The position numbers and the translations under genes are program-made. The notes below the pieces were generated by a model, which searched no databases, was not told the origin of the DNA, and saw only the letters and a list, made by a program, of their open reading frames with translations. From assembly GCA_041745295.1 (NCBI GenBank), contig JBGTJE010000004.1, positions 62,001 to 126,000 of the forward strand: 64,000 bases of DNA. Direction: 5' to 3'. Every line of letters begins with the position of its first letter. Positions within the stretch are counted from its first letter, which is position 1. The stretch comes from JANMEB01 sp041745295. GTDB taxonomy: Bacteria > Planctomycetota > Planctomycetia > Pirellulales > Pirellulaceae. Shown one piece after another: positions 51,331 through 59,466 of this stretch.

Positions 51331-53166
51331 TTACGGCGTGGTGCCTCGATCGCGCTCGAGATGCATCAGCACGAGCGTGAGGTCAGCCGGCGTGATTCCG
51401 CTAATGCGACTGGCTTGGTCCAAGCTGTTGGGGCGAATTCGGTTGAGCTTGTCTTTGGCTTCGCGCCGCAAATGAACGATTCGATCGTAGTCAAACCATT
51501 CGGGAATCGACTTGGACGAAAGTCGCCGCTGCCGTTCGATGGTTACGTTCTGTCGAGCGATGTAGCCGGCGTACTTCACGTCGAATTCGATTTGTTGCGC
51601 GACATCGGTTTCGACTCCGGCTAACTCGGCGTGCATCGCAACCACGCGTTCCCAACCGACGTCCGGTCGGCGCAACCACTTTTCCAAGGCTTGCTGCTCA
51701 AAACGCGTCTCGGCCAAGATTTGCCGCGTTCGAGTAATTTCCAGTTCCTTTCCTCGCAGTCGTTGCATCCGAAAGGCGTCCACCAAACCGAGTTCAAAAC
51801 CAATTGGAGTGAGCCGACGATCGGCGTTGTCTTGTCGCAACAGCAGCCGGTGTTCCGCTCGGCTGGTAAACATTCGGTATGGTTCGTCGACGCCACAGGT
51901 CACCAAGTCATCGATCAGAACCGCCAAATAGGCTTGGTCGCGACTGATCGACAGCGATCGGTCTGAGTCTAAACCGAGCGCCGCATTGGCGCCGGCGTAT
52001 AGGCCTTGGGCGGCGGCTTCCTCATACCCGGTCGTCCCGTTGATCTGGCCGGCGAAATACAGTCCTGAGATCGGTTTGGTCTCGAGCGTTGGTTTGAGCT
52101 GATCTGGGGGACAAAAGTCGTATTCCACGGCGTAGCCATAGCGCATGATTTGAGCGCCGCGTAAACCGGGAATGTGGCGGAACATCGCGTCTTGCACGTC
52201 GCGCGGCAAACTTGTGGAAACGCCGTTGACGTAGACTTCGGCCGTGTTTCGACCTTCTGGCTCCAAAAACAATTGATGTCGTTCCTTGTCGGCGAACCGC
52301 ACGACCTTGTCCTCGATCGACGGGCAATAGCGCGGGCCGCTGCTCGTGATTTGGCCGCTGTACATCGGCGCTCGATGCAGGTTTTCGCGAATCAGCGCGT
52401 GGACTTTGTCGTTGGTGTAGGTAATCCAACAGGGGAGTTGTGCGACGTTGAGTTCGCGCGTCAGGAACGAGAACGGCTGAGGCGGTTCGTCGCCGGGCTG
52501 CAATTCGACTTCGTCAAAATCGATCGTCCGGGCGTTGATGCGTGGCGGCGTGCCCGTTTTGAAGCGATCGAGTCGAAAGCCCAAACGGACGAGCGCTCCG
52601 CTGATTCCCGCAGTCGTGCCTTCTCCGGCGCGGCCTCCCGGGGTCTTGGCTTCGCCCGTATGCATGATGGCTTGCAAAAAGGTCCCGGTCGTCAACACGA
52701 CGGAGCGGGCTCGATACTCCGCCCCTCCGCGGACGGCTATTCCGACAATTCGCGTTCGCTCTCCGATTTGCTCCGTGATTAGGTCTTCAACGCTTTCTTG
52801 TCGCAGATCGAGATTGGTCTGGTTTTCGACGGCGTTCTTGATCCATTGCTGATAGGCTTTCTTATCGGCTTGGGCGCGCGGGCTGTGCATCGCCGGGCCT
52901 TTGCGCAAATTGAGCATGCGAAACTGGATCCCGGTGGCATCGATGGCTTGGCCCATCAAGCCACCCAAGGCATCGATCTCGCGGACCAAGTGCCCTTTGG
53001 CGACTCCGCCGATTGCAGGGTTGCAACTCATTTGTCCAACCGTATCGAGATTGGTTGTCAGCAAGGCGGTCCGTGCTCCCAGCCGGGCTGCTGCCGCCGC
53101 GGCCTCGGTGCCAGCGTGTCCAGCGCCGACTACCACGACGTCGTATTCGTATCGCAATTTATTCAT
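51331..53166 (-). CDS. mnmG: tRNA uridine-5-carboxymethylaminomethyl(34) synthesis enzyme MnmG
   Basis: A 611-residue FAD protein. Motifs: VVVGAGHAGTEAAAAAARLG at the N-terminus, NPAIGGVAKGHLVREIDALG near 47, GTFLQAIMHTGEAKTPGGRAG, and SSGPRYCPSIEDKVVRFAD in the middle. The C-terminal helical domain has RQNVTIERQRRLSSKSIPE and DYDRIVHLRREAKDKLNRIRP. With MnmE it adds the carboxymethylaminomethyl group at U34 of certain tRNAs. Length and motifs match the family. mnmE is not in the window. Confidence 0.97.
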   Translation of the reverse strand: MNKLRYEYDVVVVGAGHAGTEAAAAAARLGARTALLTTNLDTVGQMSCNPAIGGVAKGHLVREIDALGGLMGQAIDATGIQFRMLNLRKGPAMHSPRAQADKKAYQQWIKNAVENQTNLDLRQESVEDLITEQIGERTRIVGIAVRGGAEYRARSVVLTTGTFLQAIMHTGEAKTPGGRAGEGTTAGISGALVRLGFRLDRFKTGTPPRINARTIDFDEVELQPGDEPPQPFSFLTRELNVAQLPCWITYTNDKVHALIRENLHRAPMYSGQITSSGPRYCPSIEDKVVRFADKERHQLFLEPEGRNTAEVYVNGVSTSLPRDVQDAMFRHIPGLRGAQIMRYGYAVEYDFCPPDQLKPTLETKPISGLYFAGQINGTTGYEEAAAQGLYAGANAALGLDSDRSLSISRDQAYLAVLIDDLVTCGVDEPYRMFTSRAEHRLLLRQDNADRRLTPIGFELGLVDAFRMQRLRGKELEITRTRQILAETRFEQQALEKWLRRPDVGWERVVAMHAELAGVETDVAQQIEFDVKYAGYIARQNVTIERQRRLSSKSIPEWFDYDRIVHLRREAKDKLNRIRPNSLDQASRISGITPADLTLVLMHLERDRGTTP

Positions 53167-53373
53167 GATCGGCCGAGAAACCTAAATGCCTAGATTGTAT
53201 CCCTAAGAATATCTGACATAACGGGGTACCAGTCCGGGCTGACGATGCTTGGATGCAATTCGGCGCGGTATTCTAAGCCCTACGTAAACGCCAGGTTTGC
53301 GGACAGTTTTCTGATCGCACTGCCACCGTCCATTCATTCGAGTTAATCCATTTCATTTCGATGAGGATTTGCC

Positions 53374-53922
53374 ATGGCCATGTGTTGCCCGCACAGCCGC
53401 CCGATTTCGACCGAGTACGCACCCTATCAGGAAGCCTACGTCAAACTGGTTACGGAAACAGACATCTTGTCGGCGCTGGAGCAACAGCTCCGCCAAGTCG
53501 TCGACGAATGGTCGCGGATCGACTCCAAGACATCGCTCATGCGTCATCCGCCGTATACCTGGAGCTTGAACGAAGTCATTGGCCACATCAACGACGCGGA
53601 ACGCATTTTCGGTTATCGCGCGCTTCGATTTGCCCGCGGCGACAAGACAGAGCTACCCAGCTTCGAAGAAAACGAATACGCTCGCGCGGCGCAATTCGAC
53701 TTTTGCGAATGGCGCAATTTGATTGACGAGTTTCAGGCGCTGCGGCGAGCGAACTTCCTTATGTTGAACAACCTTTCCGATTCGGCGTGGATGAACGCGG
53801 GAGTCGCGGGCGGGCATCGAGTCACCGTTCACGCGCTGGCCTACGTTTTAGTCGGACACGTAAGGCATCACAACAACGTCATCCGAATCCGATTGAAACA
53901 GCCCAAGGCCGTGCTGGCGTAA
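53374..53922 (+). CDS. DinB-family protein
   Basis: A 182-residue protein of the DinB/YfiT helical-bundle superfamily. Motif: SLNEVIGHINDAERIFGYRALRFARGD near residues 69-95 with a metal-type His, followed by a long helix with LIDEFQALRRANFLMLNNL and the C-terminal HALAYVLVGHVRHHNNVIR carrying further His residues. Members include metal-dependent thiol transferases. The ATG at 53374 follows a GAGG element. The substrate is unknown. Confidence 0.88.
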   Translation: MAMCCPHSRPISTEYAPYQEAYVKLVTETDILSALEQQLRQVVDEWSRIDSKTSLMRHPPYTWSLNEVIGHINDAERIFGYRALRFARGDKTELPSFEENEYARAAQFDFCEWRNLIDEFQALRRANFLMLNNLSDSAWMNAGVAGGHRVTVHALAYVLVGHVRHHNNVIRIRLKQPKAVLA

Positions 53923-53992
53923 GTAGGACGGCCTTTCCAGGCCGTCCAGCAGAAGAATAATAATGACGGCCCAGAAGGGCCGTCCTACAAAG
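53922..53992. repeat. long inverted repeat, palindrome family B
   Basis: GTAGGACGGCCTTTCCAGGCC then GTCC (from 53923) pairs with GACGGCCCAGAAGGGCCGTCC then TAC (to about 53989), around a 17-nt AT-rich loop. It lies between the convergent DinB and NnrD genes, so it can terminate both. Copies with the same two arms are near 3560 and 43692. Confidence 0.8.
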
Positions 53993-54091
53993 GTAGCCGA
54001 TAACGCCCAACTCCCGTAACCTGCGTCGATGCCCAAGGCATTGACGGCATCGGAATTAGCGCGCGATGAATTGGACCGCGACCGCTCGACG

Positions 54092-54961
54092 TCAGTCGGT
54101 TTTTGAGGCTAGTTCGAGTGCGGCGGGGATGCGCGTAACGAGATCGGATGCGATCACGCCGACTGGCCCAATTTCCTTGGCCGCGATGTCACCCGCGAGG
54201 CCGTGGACGCGCGCGGCATAGCAAACCGCATCGAGCGCGGGCATTCCTTGGCAAAGAAGTGCCGCGATCATTCCGGTCAGCACGTCGCCGCAACCTCCGG
54301 TGGCCATCGCCGCGTTTCCCGTCGTGTTGTGACAATGCCGCTGACCGTCAGTAGCAAACGATCGATTTCCTTTGAGAAGAACAATTGCACCCGTGATGGC
54401 CGCAAATTCGCGGGCTTCCAATTCCATCTCCTTTCGATCGGTTTCCGTAGAGTTCGTGAGTCGTCGAAACTCGCCGACGTGCGGTGTGAAGATGCGCACC
54501 TGGGTGACCTTGTTGAAATCCATTTGCTGGCCGGCCAATGCGTTGATGGCGTCGGCATCGACGACCAACGGGATTGGCGAATTCAGATACAGATCGCGAA
54601 TCCACTGACTCAATTCGCGACTTAGTCCCAAACCAGGGCCGATCGCGATACAAGTCGCTCGACGAGCCACAGACTCGATCTCGGCAGCGGCTCGTCGAGA
54701 AATCCTCCCCTCGCCGTCCTCGGGCAGACTGATCGCCATCGCGCAAGGGTTTAGCGACGCGACAATCGAATGGCAAGAAGACGCCGTGGCAACCGTGACC
54801 AATCCGGCGCCAGCGCGCAATGCGCCTGCGGCGGCCAAGCTGATCGCACCGGGCATCGAACGAGACCCGCCGATCAGCAGCGCGTGCCCGAAATCTCCTT
54901 TATGGGCGTCCGGTTTTCGAGCAGGGAGTTTTGCAAACATGAAACTATCGAACTGAGCCAT
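54092..54961 (-). CDS. nnrD: ADP/ATP-dependent NAD(P)H-hydrate dehydratase (NnrD/CARKD)
   Basis: With an ATG at 54961 the protein is 289 residues. Motifs of the family: KGDFGHALLIGGSRSMPGA near residue 21, AGAGLVTVAT, CIAIGPGLG, VVDADAINALAG, TPHVGEFRRL, and GNAAMATGGCGDVLTGMIAAL with the catalytic Asp. It repairs hydrated NAD(P)H. The YjeF-type epimerase part, often fused, is missing here. The start lies 17 nt inside the end of larB, so the two are co-transcribed, larB first. Confidence 0.93.
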   Translation of the reverse strand: MAQFDSFMFAKLPARKPDAHKGDFGHALLIGGSRSMPGAISLAAAGALRAGAGLVTVATASSCHSIVASLNPCAMAISLPEDGEGRISRRAAAEIESVARRATCIAIGPGLGLSRELSQWIRDLYLNSPIPLVVDADAINALAGQQMDFNKVTQVRIFTPHVGEFRRLTNSTETDRKEMELEAREFAAITGAIVLLKGNRSFATDGQRHCHNTTGNAAMATGGCGDVLTGMIAALLCQGMPALDAVCYAARVHGLAGDIAAKEIGPVGVIASDLVTRIPAALELASKTD

Positions 54962-55787
54962 TTTCTGAAGCAGGAATCGCGACGCGCGCGACAACCGCGG
55001 CTTTGGCAATCAATCCAGTCAAGTAACCGGCCTTGAATCCGGAATCTACATTGACGACAGCGACATTAGGCGAGCAACTATTGAGCATCGCCAGGAGCGG
55101 CGCAAAACCGGGCCAGCCTACGCCGCATCCATTGCTCGTGGGGACAGCAATCACGGGGCAATCGAGATGCCCACCGACGACGCTCGGCAAGGCACCCTCA
55201 AATCCGGCGATAGCGATAACCGCGTCGCAACCCAAAAGGCGCTGCAGATGGGCTTGCAATCGCTGCGGACCCGCGACACCGACGTCTTGGATCAAATCGG
55301 CATCGATTCCCATCCAAAACAGAGTCTCCCAGGCTTCGGCCGCAACTCGGTAATCGCTCGTACCCGCGGTTACGATCGCAACTTTCGCCTTGGGCAACGC
55401 CGCACATCGACCGATGGTCAACGTGCCGGCCTGGGGGCTATAACGAGAGTTCGAATAATGGCTATGAATTTCATCCGCGATCGATTCGTCGATCCGCGTG
55501 ATAAGTACCGCTTGATCGTGCCGCAACAGCCCGTCGATAGCTTCGCGGATCGCGGCGGGGGATTTTCCGGGACCGTAGATGACTTCGGGAAACCCGCAAC
55601 GCAAGGGCCGATCGACATCCAAGCATACTTTCTCGCACGTGGGAGCGTGCGCTGCGACGGGCTGCGAAGGGTTGGATAGGATCGAGGAAAACTGATTGGT
55701 AAAGTCCGCCAAGCTGATTCGTCCGGCGCGAAACATTCGCGCGGCTTGTTGAAATTCGTCACGAGTTCGCGAAGTAGATTGGCTCAC
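54945..55787 (-). CDS. larB: nickel-pincer cofactor biosynthesis protein LarB
   Basis: With a GTG at 55787 the protein is 280 residues. It has the LarB pattern: FRAGRISLADFTNQF at the start, CGFPEVIYGPGKSP near residue 64, AIVTAGTSDYRVAAEAWETL, and GGHLDCPVIAVPTSNGCGVG then PLLAMLNSCSPNVAVVNVDSG at the end, resembling the AIR-carboxylase fold. LarB carboxylates nicotinic acid adenine dinucleotide in the lactate-racemase cofactor pathway. larA, larC and larE are not in the window. Longer frames upstream enter the divergent promoter region. Confidence 0.9.
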   Translation of the reverse strand: MSQSTSRTRDEFQQAARMFRAGRISLADFTNQFSSILSNPSQPVAAHAPTCEKVCLDVDRPLRCGFPEVIYGPGKSPAAIREAIDGLLRHDQAVLITRIDESIADEIHSHYSNSRYSPQAGTLTIGRCAALPKAKVAIVTAGTSDYRVAAEAWETLFWMGIDADLIQDVGVAGPQRLQAHLQRLLGCDAVIAIAGFEGALPSVVGGHLDCPVIAVPTSNGCGVGWPGFAPLLAMLNSCSPNVAVVNVDSGFKAGYLTGLIAKAAVVARVAIPASENGSVR

Positions 55788-55902
55788 GGTGCGTGTAACT
55801 TGACAGCGAATTGAGTGGGTGACTCCAATATTGTACCTGTGGCACGGCAGAATTGAACGGCGACGGAAATGATCGTCCGCGGCAATCCTGGATGAAATTC
55901 GA

Positions 55903-57540
55903 ATGGCGCTGCTGGAAAACCCGGTTCTCAATCGCGAACTGTTGGTCAATCTGAGAACCAACAAATCGTTTGCCTTGCTGGCCGCCTATCAATTCATTTT
56001 GGCCTGCGTCGTTTATTTTGCCTGGCCCCACGAAGGCACCACGATCGACCTTTCGCTGGGAAACCAGCGCAACGCATTGTTGATCGACACGCTGTTCCTG
56101 AGCCAATTTGTCCTGACGGCGTTAATCGCTCCTAGCTTTGCGGCTGGTGGAATCACCGGCGAAAAGGAACGCAAGACCTATGAAATGCTGCTGGCCAGCC
56201 CGATTCAGCCAATGGCCATCGTGTTCGGCAAGCTCGTCGCCTCCTTCACCCATCTGGCCATCCTCGTTTTTGCATCGTTGCCCATCGTGATGCTTTGTTT
56301 ACCGATGGGGGGAGTCTCGATCTATGAGATCCTGGTGCAAATGTTGGTCGTCCTCGTTTCGATGACAACGTTCTGCACGATCAGCTTGGCGTGCAGTAGC
56401 TACTTCGCGCGAACTACGGCGTCATTATCGATTTCCTATTTGATCATTCTTATTCTGTCCGGATTGACGCTTTCGGTGTGGTACCTTTTGCGCGACGACG
56501 GTCAAAGTCGATTGCATTTTATGCTCTTGGGAATTCCGGGATTTGCGGTTGCGTTATCGGTTCCCCTGGTTCACTTAATCGCCGCCCGCATGCTCTATCC
56601 GCCCGACGTTGGCAGCGAAGGCGCCCAAGTCGTGGACCTCGAACAAGAATCAAAGGAGGTCGTGGGGCTGGTCCTCAATCGGGACGCTTTTCCCGACCGA
56701 TTGTTGGTGCCTGCTTCTCGCGTCGATCTGATGCCCGATCACGTCAATCCTATTTTCGACAAGGAAATGCGGAGCGAGTTTATCGGGCAGGGGACATTGA
56801 TGCTGCGTTGGGTGATTCAAATCAGCATGGTGTTGGCGATTATCTTGATGGCGGCTTGCGTGATTATTAATCCCGGCTACGTCGGACACTATGTTTGCTA
56901 CGTCGTCCTCTTCAACATGCTTGTGGGGCCGGTATTTTCTGCCGGGATTGTGACCAGCGAGCGCGAGCGACAAACGCTTGACCTATTGTTAACGACTCCG
57001 TTTTCGGCGATCCAAATTTGGTCGGGGAAACTTTCGGCGGCGCTGCGAGTGTCCAGCGTACTGACGTCGTTCCTCTTGTGGCCGCTGGGTTGTGGAATTC
57101 TCCTGCGGCTCTTTCCCGAGTATTACTCGTCGATCTGGAGCCTCATGGGATATTTGGTCATCGTCGGTCTGACCTGCCTGACGACCTGCAACCTCGGACT
57201 CTTTTGTTCCACAATGTTCCACAAATCCAACGTCAGTATCATCGTTTGTTATGCGCTGATCCTGGGTTTGTATGCCCTGGTTCCCGCGGCCGCCATGCTC
57301 ATTCCTGAATTCAGCGGACAATCATTGGGCGGCTGGCCGCCGTTGATCGCGTCGACCAGCCCGTTCGTGGTCATTTTCCGATTACCGCTCCACGTTTTTG
57401 ACGGGGGTTATCACCCGGCCGATTCAGGACTCCATTTTTCCTTGTATGTTGTATGCGCGGTCATCGTCAATGTATTTGCAGCACTGGGCTCGCTCGCAAA
57501 TCTGTCGGCGCGCGGAAGGCTGCTGCGTTCGAGTCAATAG
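55903..57540 (+). CDS. ABC-2-type transporter permease, two fused halves
   Basis: A 545-residue membrane protein with about twelve helices. Two units are visible: GEKERKTYEMLLASPIQPMA near residue 86 and SERERQTLDLLLTTPFSAIQ near residue 350, each followed by a GKL and a helix, with a charged linker around residues 245-285. This duplicates the ABC-2 permease coupling region. It is divergent from larB. No ATPase gene is nearby. It is a paralogue of the 14686-16497 permease in layout. Confidence 0.88.
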   Translation: MALLENPVLNRELLVNLRTNKSFALLAAYQFILACVVYFAWPHEGTTIDLSLGNQRNALLIDTLFLSQFVLTALIAPSFAAGGITGEKERKTYEMLLASPIQPMAIVFGKLVASFTHLAILVFASLPIVMLCLPMGGVSIYEILVQMLVVLVSMTTFCTISLACSSYFARTTASLSISYLIILILSGLTLSVWYLLRDDGQSRLHFMLLGIPGFAVALSVPLVHLIAARMLYPPDVGSEGAQVVDLEQESKEVVGLVLNRDAFPDRLLVPASRVDLMPDHVNPIFDKEMRSEFIGQGTLMLRWVIQISMVLAIILMAACVIINPGYVGHYVCYVVLFNMLVGPVFSAGIVTSERERQTLDLLLTTPFSAIQIWSGKLSAALRVSSVLTSFLLWPLGCGILLRLFPEYYSSIWSLMGYLVIVGLTCLTTCNLGLFCSTMFHKSNVSIIVCYALILGLYALVPAAAMLIPEFSGQSLGGWPPLIASTSPFVVIFRLPLHVFDGGYHPADSGLHFSLYVVCAVIVNVFAALGSLANLSARGRLLRSSQ

Positions 57541-57584
57541 ATCCCCTCGGCATTGATTTGTATGATATCGACAGTACTTTTTTA

Positions 57585-57700
57585 TCGTGCTCGTGCTCAG
57601 TCCGAAGGACGGTGCTCGTGCTCGAAAGGACATCGATGACAGAACCAACCTTCGATCACGAGCACCGCTTTGCTGAGCACGAGCACGATGAGGACGAAAT
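57585..57700. repeat. GTGCTC inverted repeats
   Basis: ATCGTGCTCGTGCTC (about 57587-57600) and ACGGTGCTCGTGCTCG (about 57610) recur inverted as CGATCACGAGCACC (about 57654) and GAGCACGAGCACGAT (about 57676). The block is a mosaic of inverted copies of one short word. It lies between the permease gene and the methyltransferase gene. The frame through it looks non-coding. Confidence 0.65.
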
Positions 57701-57778
57701 ACCAGGAGAAAGTTGCAAGTGAACGGGACTTGCACGAATTTTGAAACGAATAAGTTCTCGGTTCCGGCCCGGTGAACA

Positions 57779-58645
57779 TTGTCGTTCCGAGTCCGAAAAA
57801 GGCAGGACATCAGTTTGTTGCGCCACTCAATTGCGATTCGAATTGCCGTGATCGTCTGGTGTTCTGCCGCGTATGCGCCGGCGGCCTTAGCCGGCCAACG
57901 ACAGGTTGAACCGGACCAGGAATCTGGGCGGGTAGTCGACCAAGCTGCCGACGTGAAGAGTGATTCGCAAGAAAAGGGAAACGATGCGAATCAATCGCTT
58001 TCGATGGCGGAGAATCCGCCAGCTTTAAGCGAATACATGGGACGGAGAATCGCCGACACGATGAGCTATCACGGCGCTCCGTGGCTCGTCCGAAACGAAC
58101 GGGAAGACGAGGAACGCTGTTCGCTGCTATTGGCCAATTTGAATTTAAAACTGGGCATGACCGTTTGCGACTTGGGGTGCGGCAATGGATTTCACTCCCT
58201 CCCGTTGGCTCGACTCATTGGCGAAAAGGGCAGAGTCCTTGCCGTGGACATCCAGCCCGAAATGTTGAATCTGCTCCGCGAAAGCGCCGAGCGCGAAGGG
58301 ATTTCAAACATTACCCCGATTCTCGGTTCGGTTTTCGACCCGAGGTTGCCCGACGAATCCGTCGACCTAATTTTATTGGTCGACGTCTATCACGAATTCT
58401 CGCATCCCGAACAGATGCTGGCCCGGATGAAGGCCTCTCTAAAGCCGCAAGGCCTCATTGCCTTGGTTGAGTTCCGCGCCGAAGACGATAGCGTTCCGAT
58501 CAAGCCGGAACACAAGATGACCAAGGCGCAGATTCTGAAGGAGTTCCCTGCGAACGGTTTCAAACTAACCGCGGAATTCGACAAGCTCCCGTGGCAACAT
58601 TTGATGTTCTTCGGCAAAACAGAAGAACGCGCAGATTCCAAGTGA
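57779..58645 (+). CDS. class I SAM-dependent methyltransferase, apparently exported
   Basis: A 288-residue protein. Residues 1-38 look like a signal peptide (RHSIAIRIAVIVWCSAAYAPAALAGQ), followed by a polar linker (about 40-75). Then comes a Rossmann methyltransferase: motif I VCDLGCGNGFHSLPLARLIG near 129, VLAVDIQPEMLNLLRESA, DLILLVDVYHEFSHPEQML, and LKPQGLIALVEFRAED. A secreted SAM enzyme is odd because SAM is cytoplasmic, yet the type is common in Planctomycetes. The TTG start at 57779 is uncertain. The C-terminal KLPWQHLMFFGK fits the family. Confidence 0.85.
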   Translation: MSFRVRKRQDISLLRHSIAIRIAVIVWCSAAYAPAALAGQRQVEPDQESGRVVDQAADVKSDSQEKGNDANQSLSMAENPPALSEYMGRRIADTMSYHGAPWLVRNEREDEERCSLLLANLNLKLGMTVCDLGCGNGFHSLPLARLIGEKGRVLAVDIQPEMLNLLRESAEREGISNITPILGSVFDPRLPDESVDLILLVDVYHEFSHPEQMLARMKASLKPQGLIALVEFRAEDDSVPIKPEHKMTKAQILKEFPANGFKLTAEFDKLPWQHLMFFGKTEERADSK

Positions 58646-58654
58646 TCTGCGCTT

Positions 58655-59275
58655 TCAATCGATCGCCAGTTCCCGGAGTTGACCGCGCGGCCCGGCGTTG
58701 ATTACCAACGTTGGCCCGAGCATTTCCCGCTGTTGCCAACTGTCGTGAATGTGACCGCAGATTACGAGGCGCGGCTGCAGCCGTTCGATGACGGCACGGA
58801 CGGACTTGCTGCCCAAGTGCTGGCCGGAGGTCGAACGATCGACGATACCATGCGGGGGTGAGTGTGAGACCAGAACGCACTTCGGCGGACACGCTGCCAA
58901 CATTTCCGCCGCTTGTTGTTCACTGAAGTCATAGCTCCAGGCACCAAAAGGGGTCGTTGGAATCGCGCCGCCAATTCCGAACACCGGAACGCCATCGATC
59001 TGAACGCCGCTCCCATGCAAAACGTGCACCGCCGGCCAGCCCGCGCAGGCCGTTTGCAATTCGTCAAACGATTCTCCGTTTCCTGGAACAATCACCGTCG
59101 GCCGATCAATCGTTCGCAATACGTCGATGGTCTTCGCCAGCCCGCGTCGCATCGTTGCAAAATCCCCGGCACCAATGACCCAATCGACCGCCGGAGCGCT
59201 CCGCGCGATTTGGGTCGCGGCATCGACGTTGCAATGCAAGTCACTGAACGCCAGGATTTTCAGTATTTTGGACAC
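58655..59275 (-). CDS. calcineurin-like metallophosphoesterase
   Basis: A 206-residue protein with metallophosphoesterase motifs in order: AFSDLHCNVD, VIGAGDFA, VIVPGNGESFDEL, VLVSHSPPHG and VICGHIHDS. The metal ligands of the family are all visible. It is a small soluble enzyme of the YfcE/MJ0936-like type that hydrolyses phosphodiesters or monoesters. The GTG at 59275 follows AGGTG. A terminator-like hairpin and tRNA-Cys lie upstream. Confidence 0.9.
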   Translation of the reverse strand: MSKILKILAFSDLHCNVDAATQIARSAPAVDWVIGAGDFATMRRGLAKTIDVLRTIDRPTVIVPGNGESFDELQTACAGWPAVHVLHGSGVQIDGVPVFGIGGAIPTTPFGAWSYDFSEQQAAEMLAACPPKCVLVSHSPPHGIVDRSTSGQHLGSKSVRAVIERLQPRLVICGHIHDSWQQREMLGPTLVINAGPRGQLRELAID

Positions 59276-59294
59276 GGTTCACCTGGAAATCCAA

Positions 59295-59325
59295 CAAAAA
59301 AACCCGAACACTCGCGAGTTCGGGT
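59295..59325 (-). terminator. rho-independent-type hairpin after tRNA-Cys
   Basis: On the minus strand ACCCGAAC...GTTCGGGT forms an 8-bp GC-rich stem around a short loop, followed by seven T residues (seen as AAAAAAA on the plus strand). It lies 3' of tRNA-Cys and 20-50 nt before the phosphoesterase gene. Confidence 0.7.
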
Positions 59326-59337
59326 CTTGGGGAAGAG

Positions 59338-59409
59338 AGGCGTCGGTGGGAGTCGAACCCACGGTGGCGGATTTGCAATCCGCTGCCTTAGCCACTTGGC
59401 GACGACGCC
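59338..59409 (-). tRNA. tRNA-Cys (anticodon GCA)
   Basis: The minus strand folds as a cloverleaf. The acceptor is GGCGTCG with CGACGCC and discriminator U. The anticodon stem GCGGA/TCCGC encloses loop TTGCAAA with anticodon GCA. The T arm GTGGG-TTCGACT-CCCAC is regular. U73 is typical for tRNA-Cys. No CCA is encoded. Confidence 0.96.
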
Positions 59410-59466
59410 GGAAGCTCTATTGCCGGCTAAAAAATATCGAATTGGACTTCACCGGTCAAGCCAAGT

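Noticed and set aside
57453..57722. 89-residue frame through the GTGCTC repeats
   Set aside because: Its His/Glu-rich sequence is a product of the repeat words and has no supporting signals.
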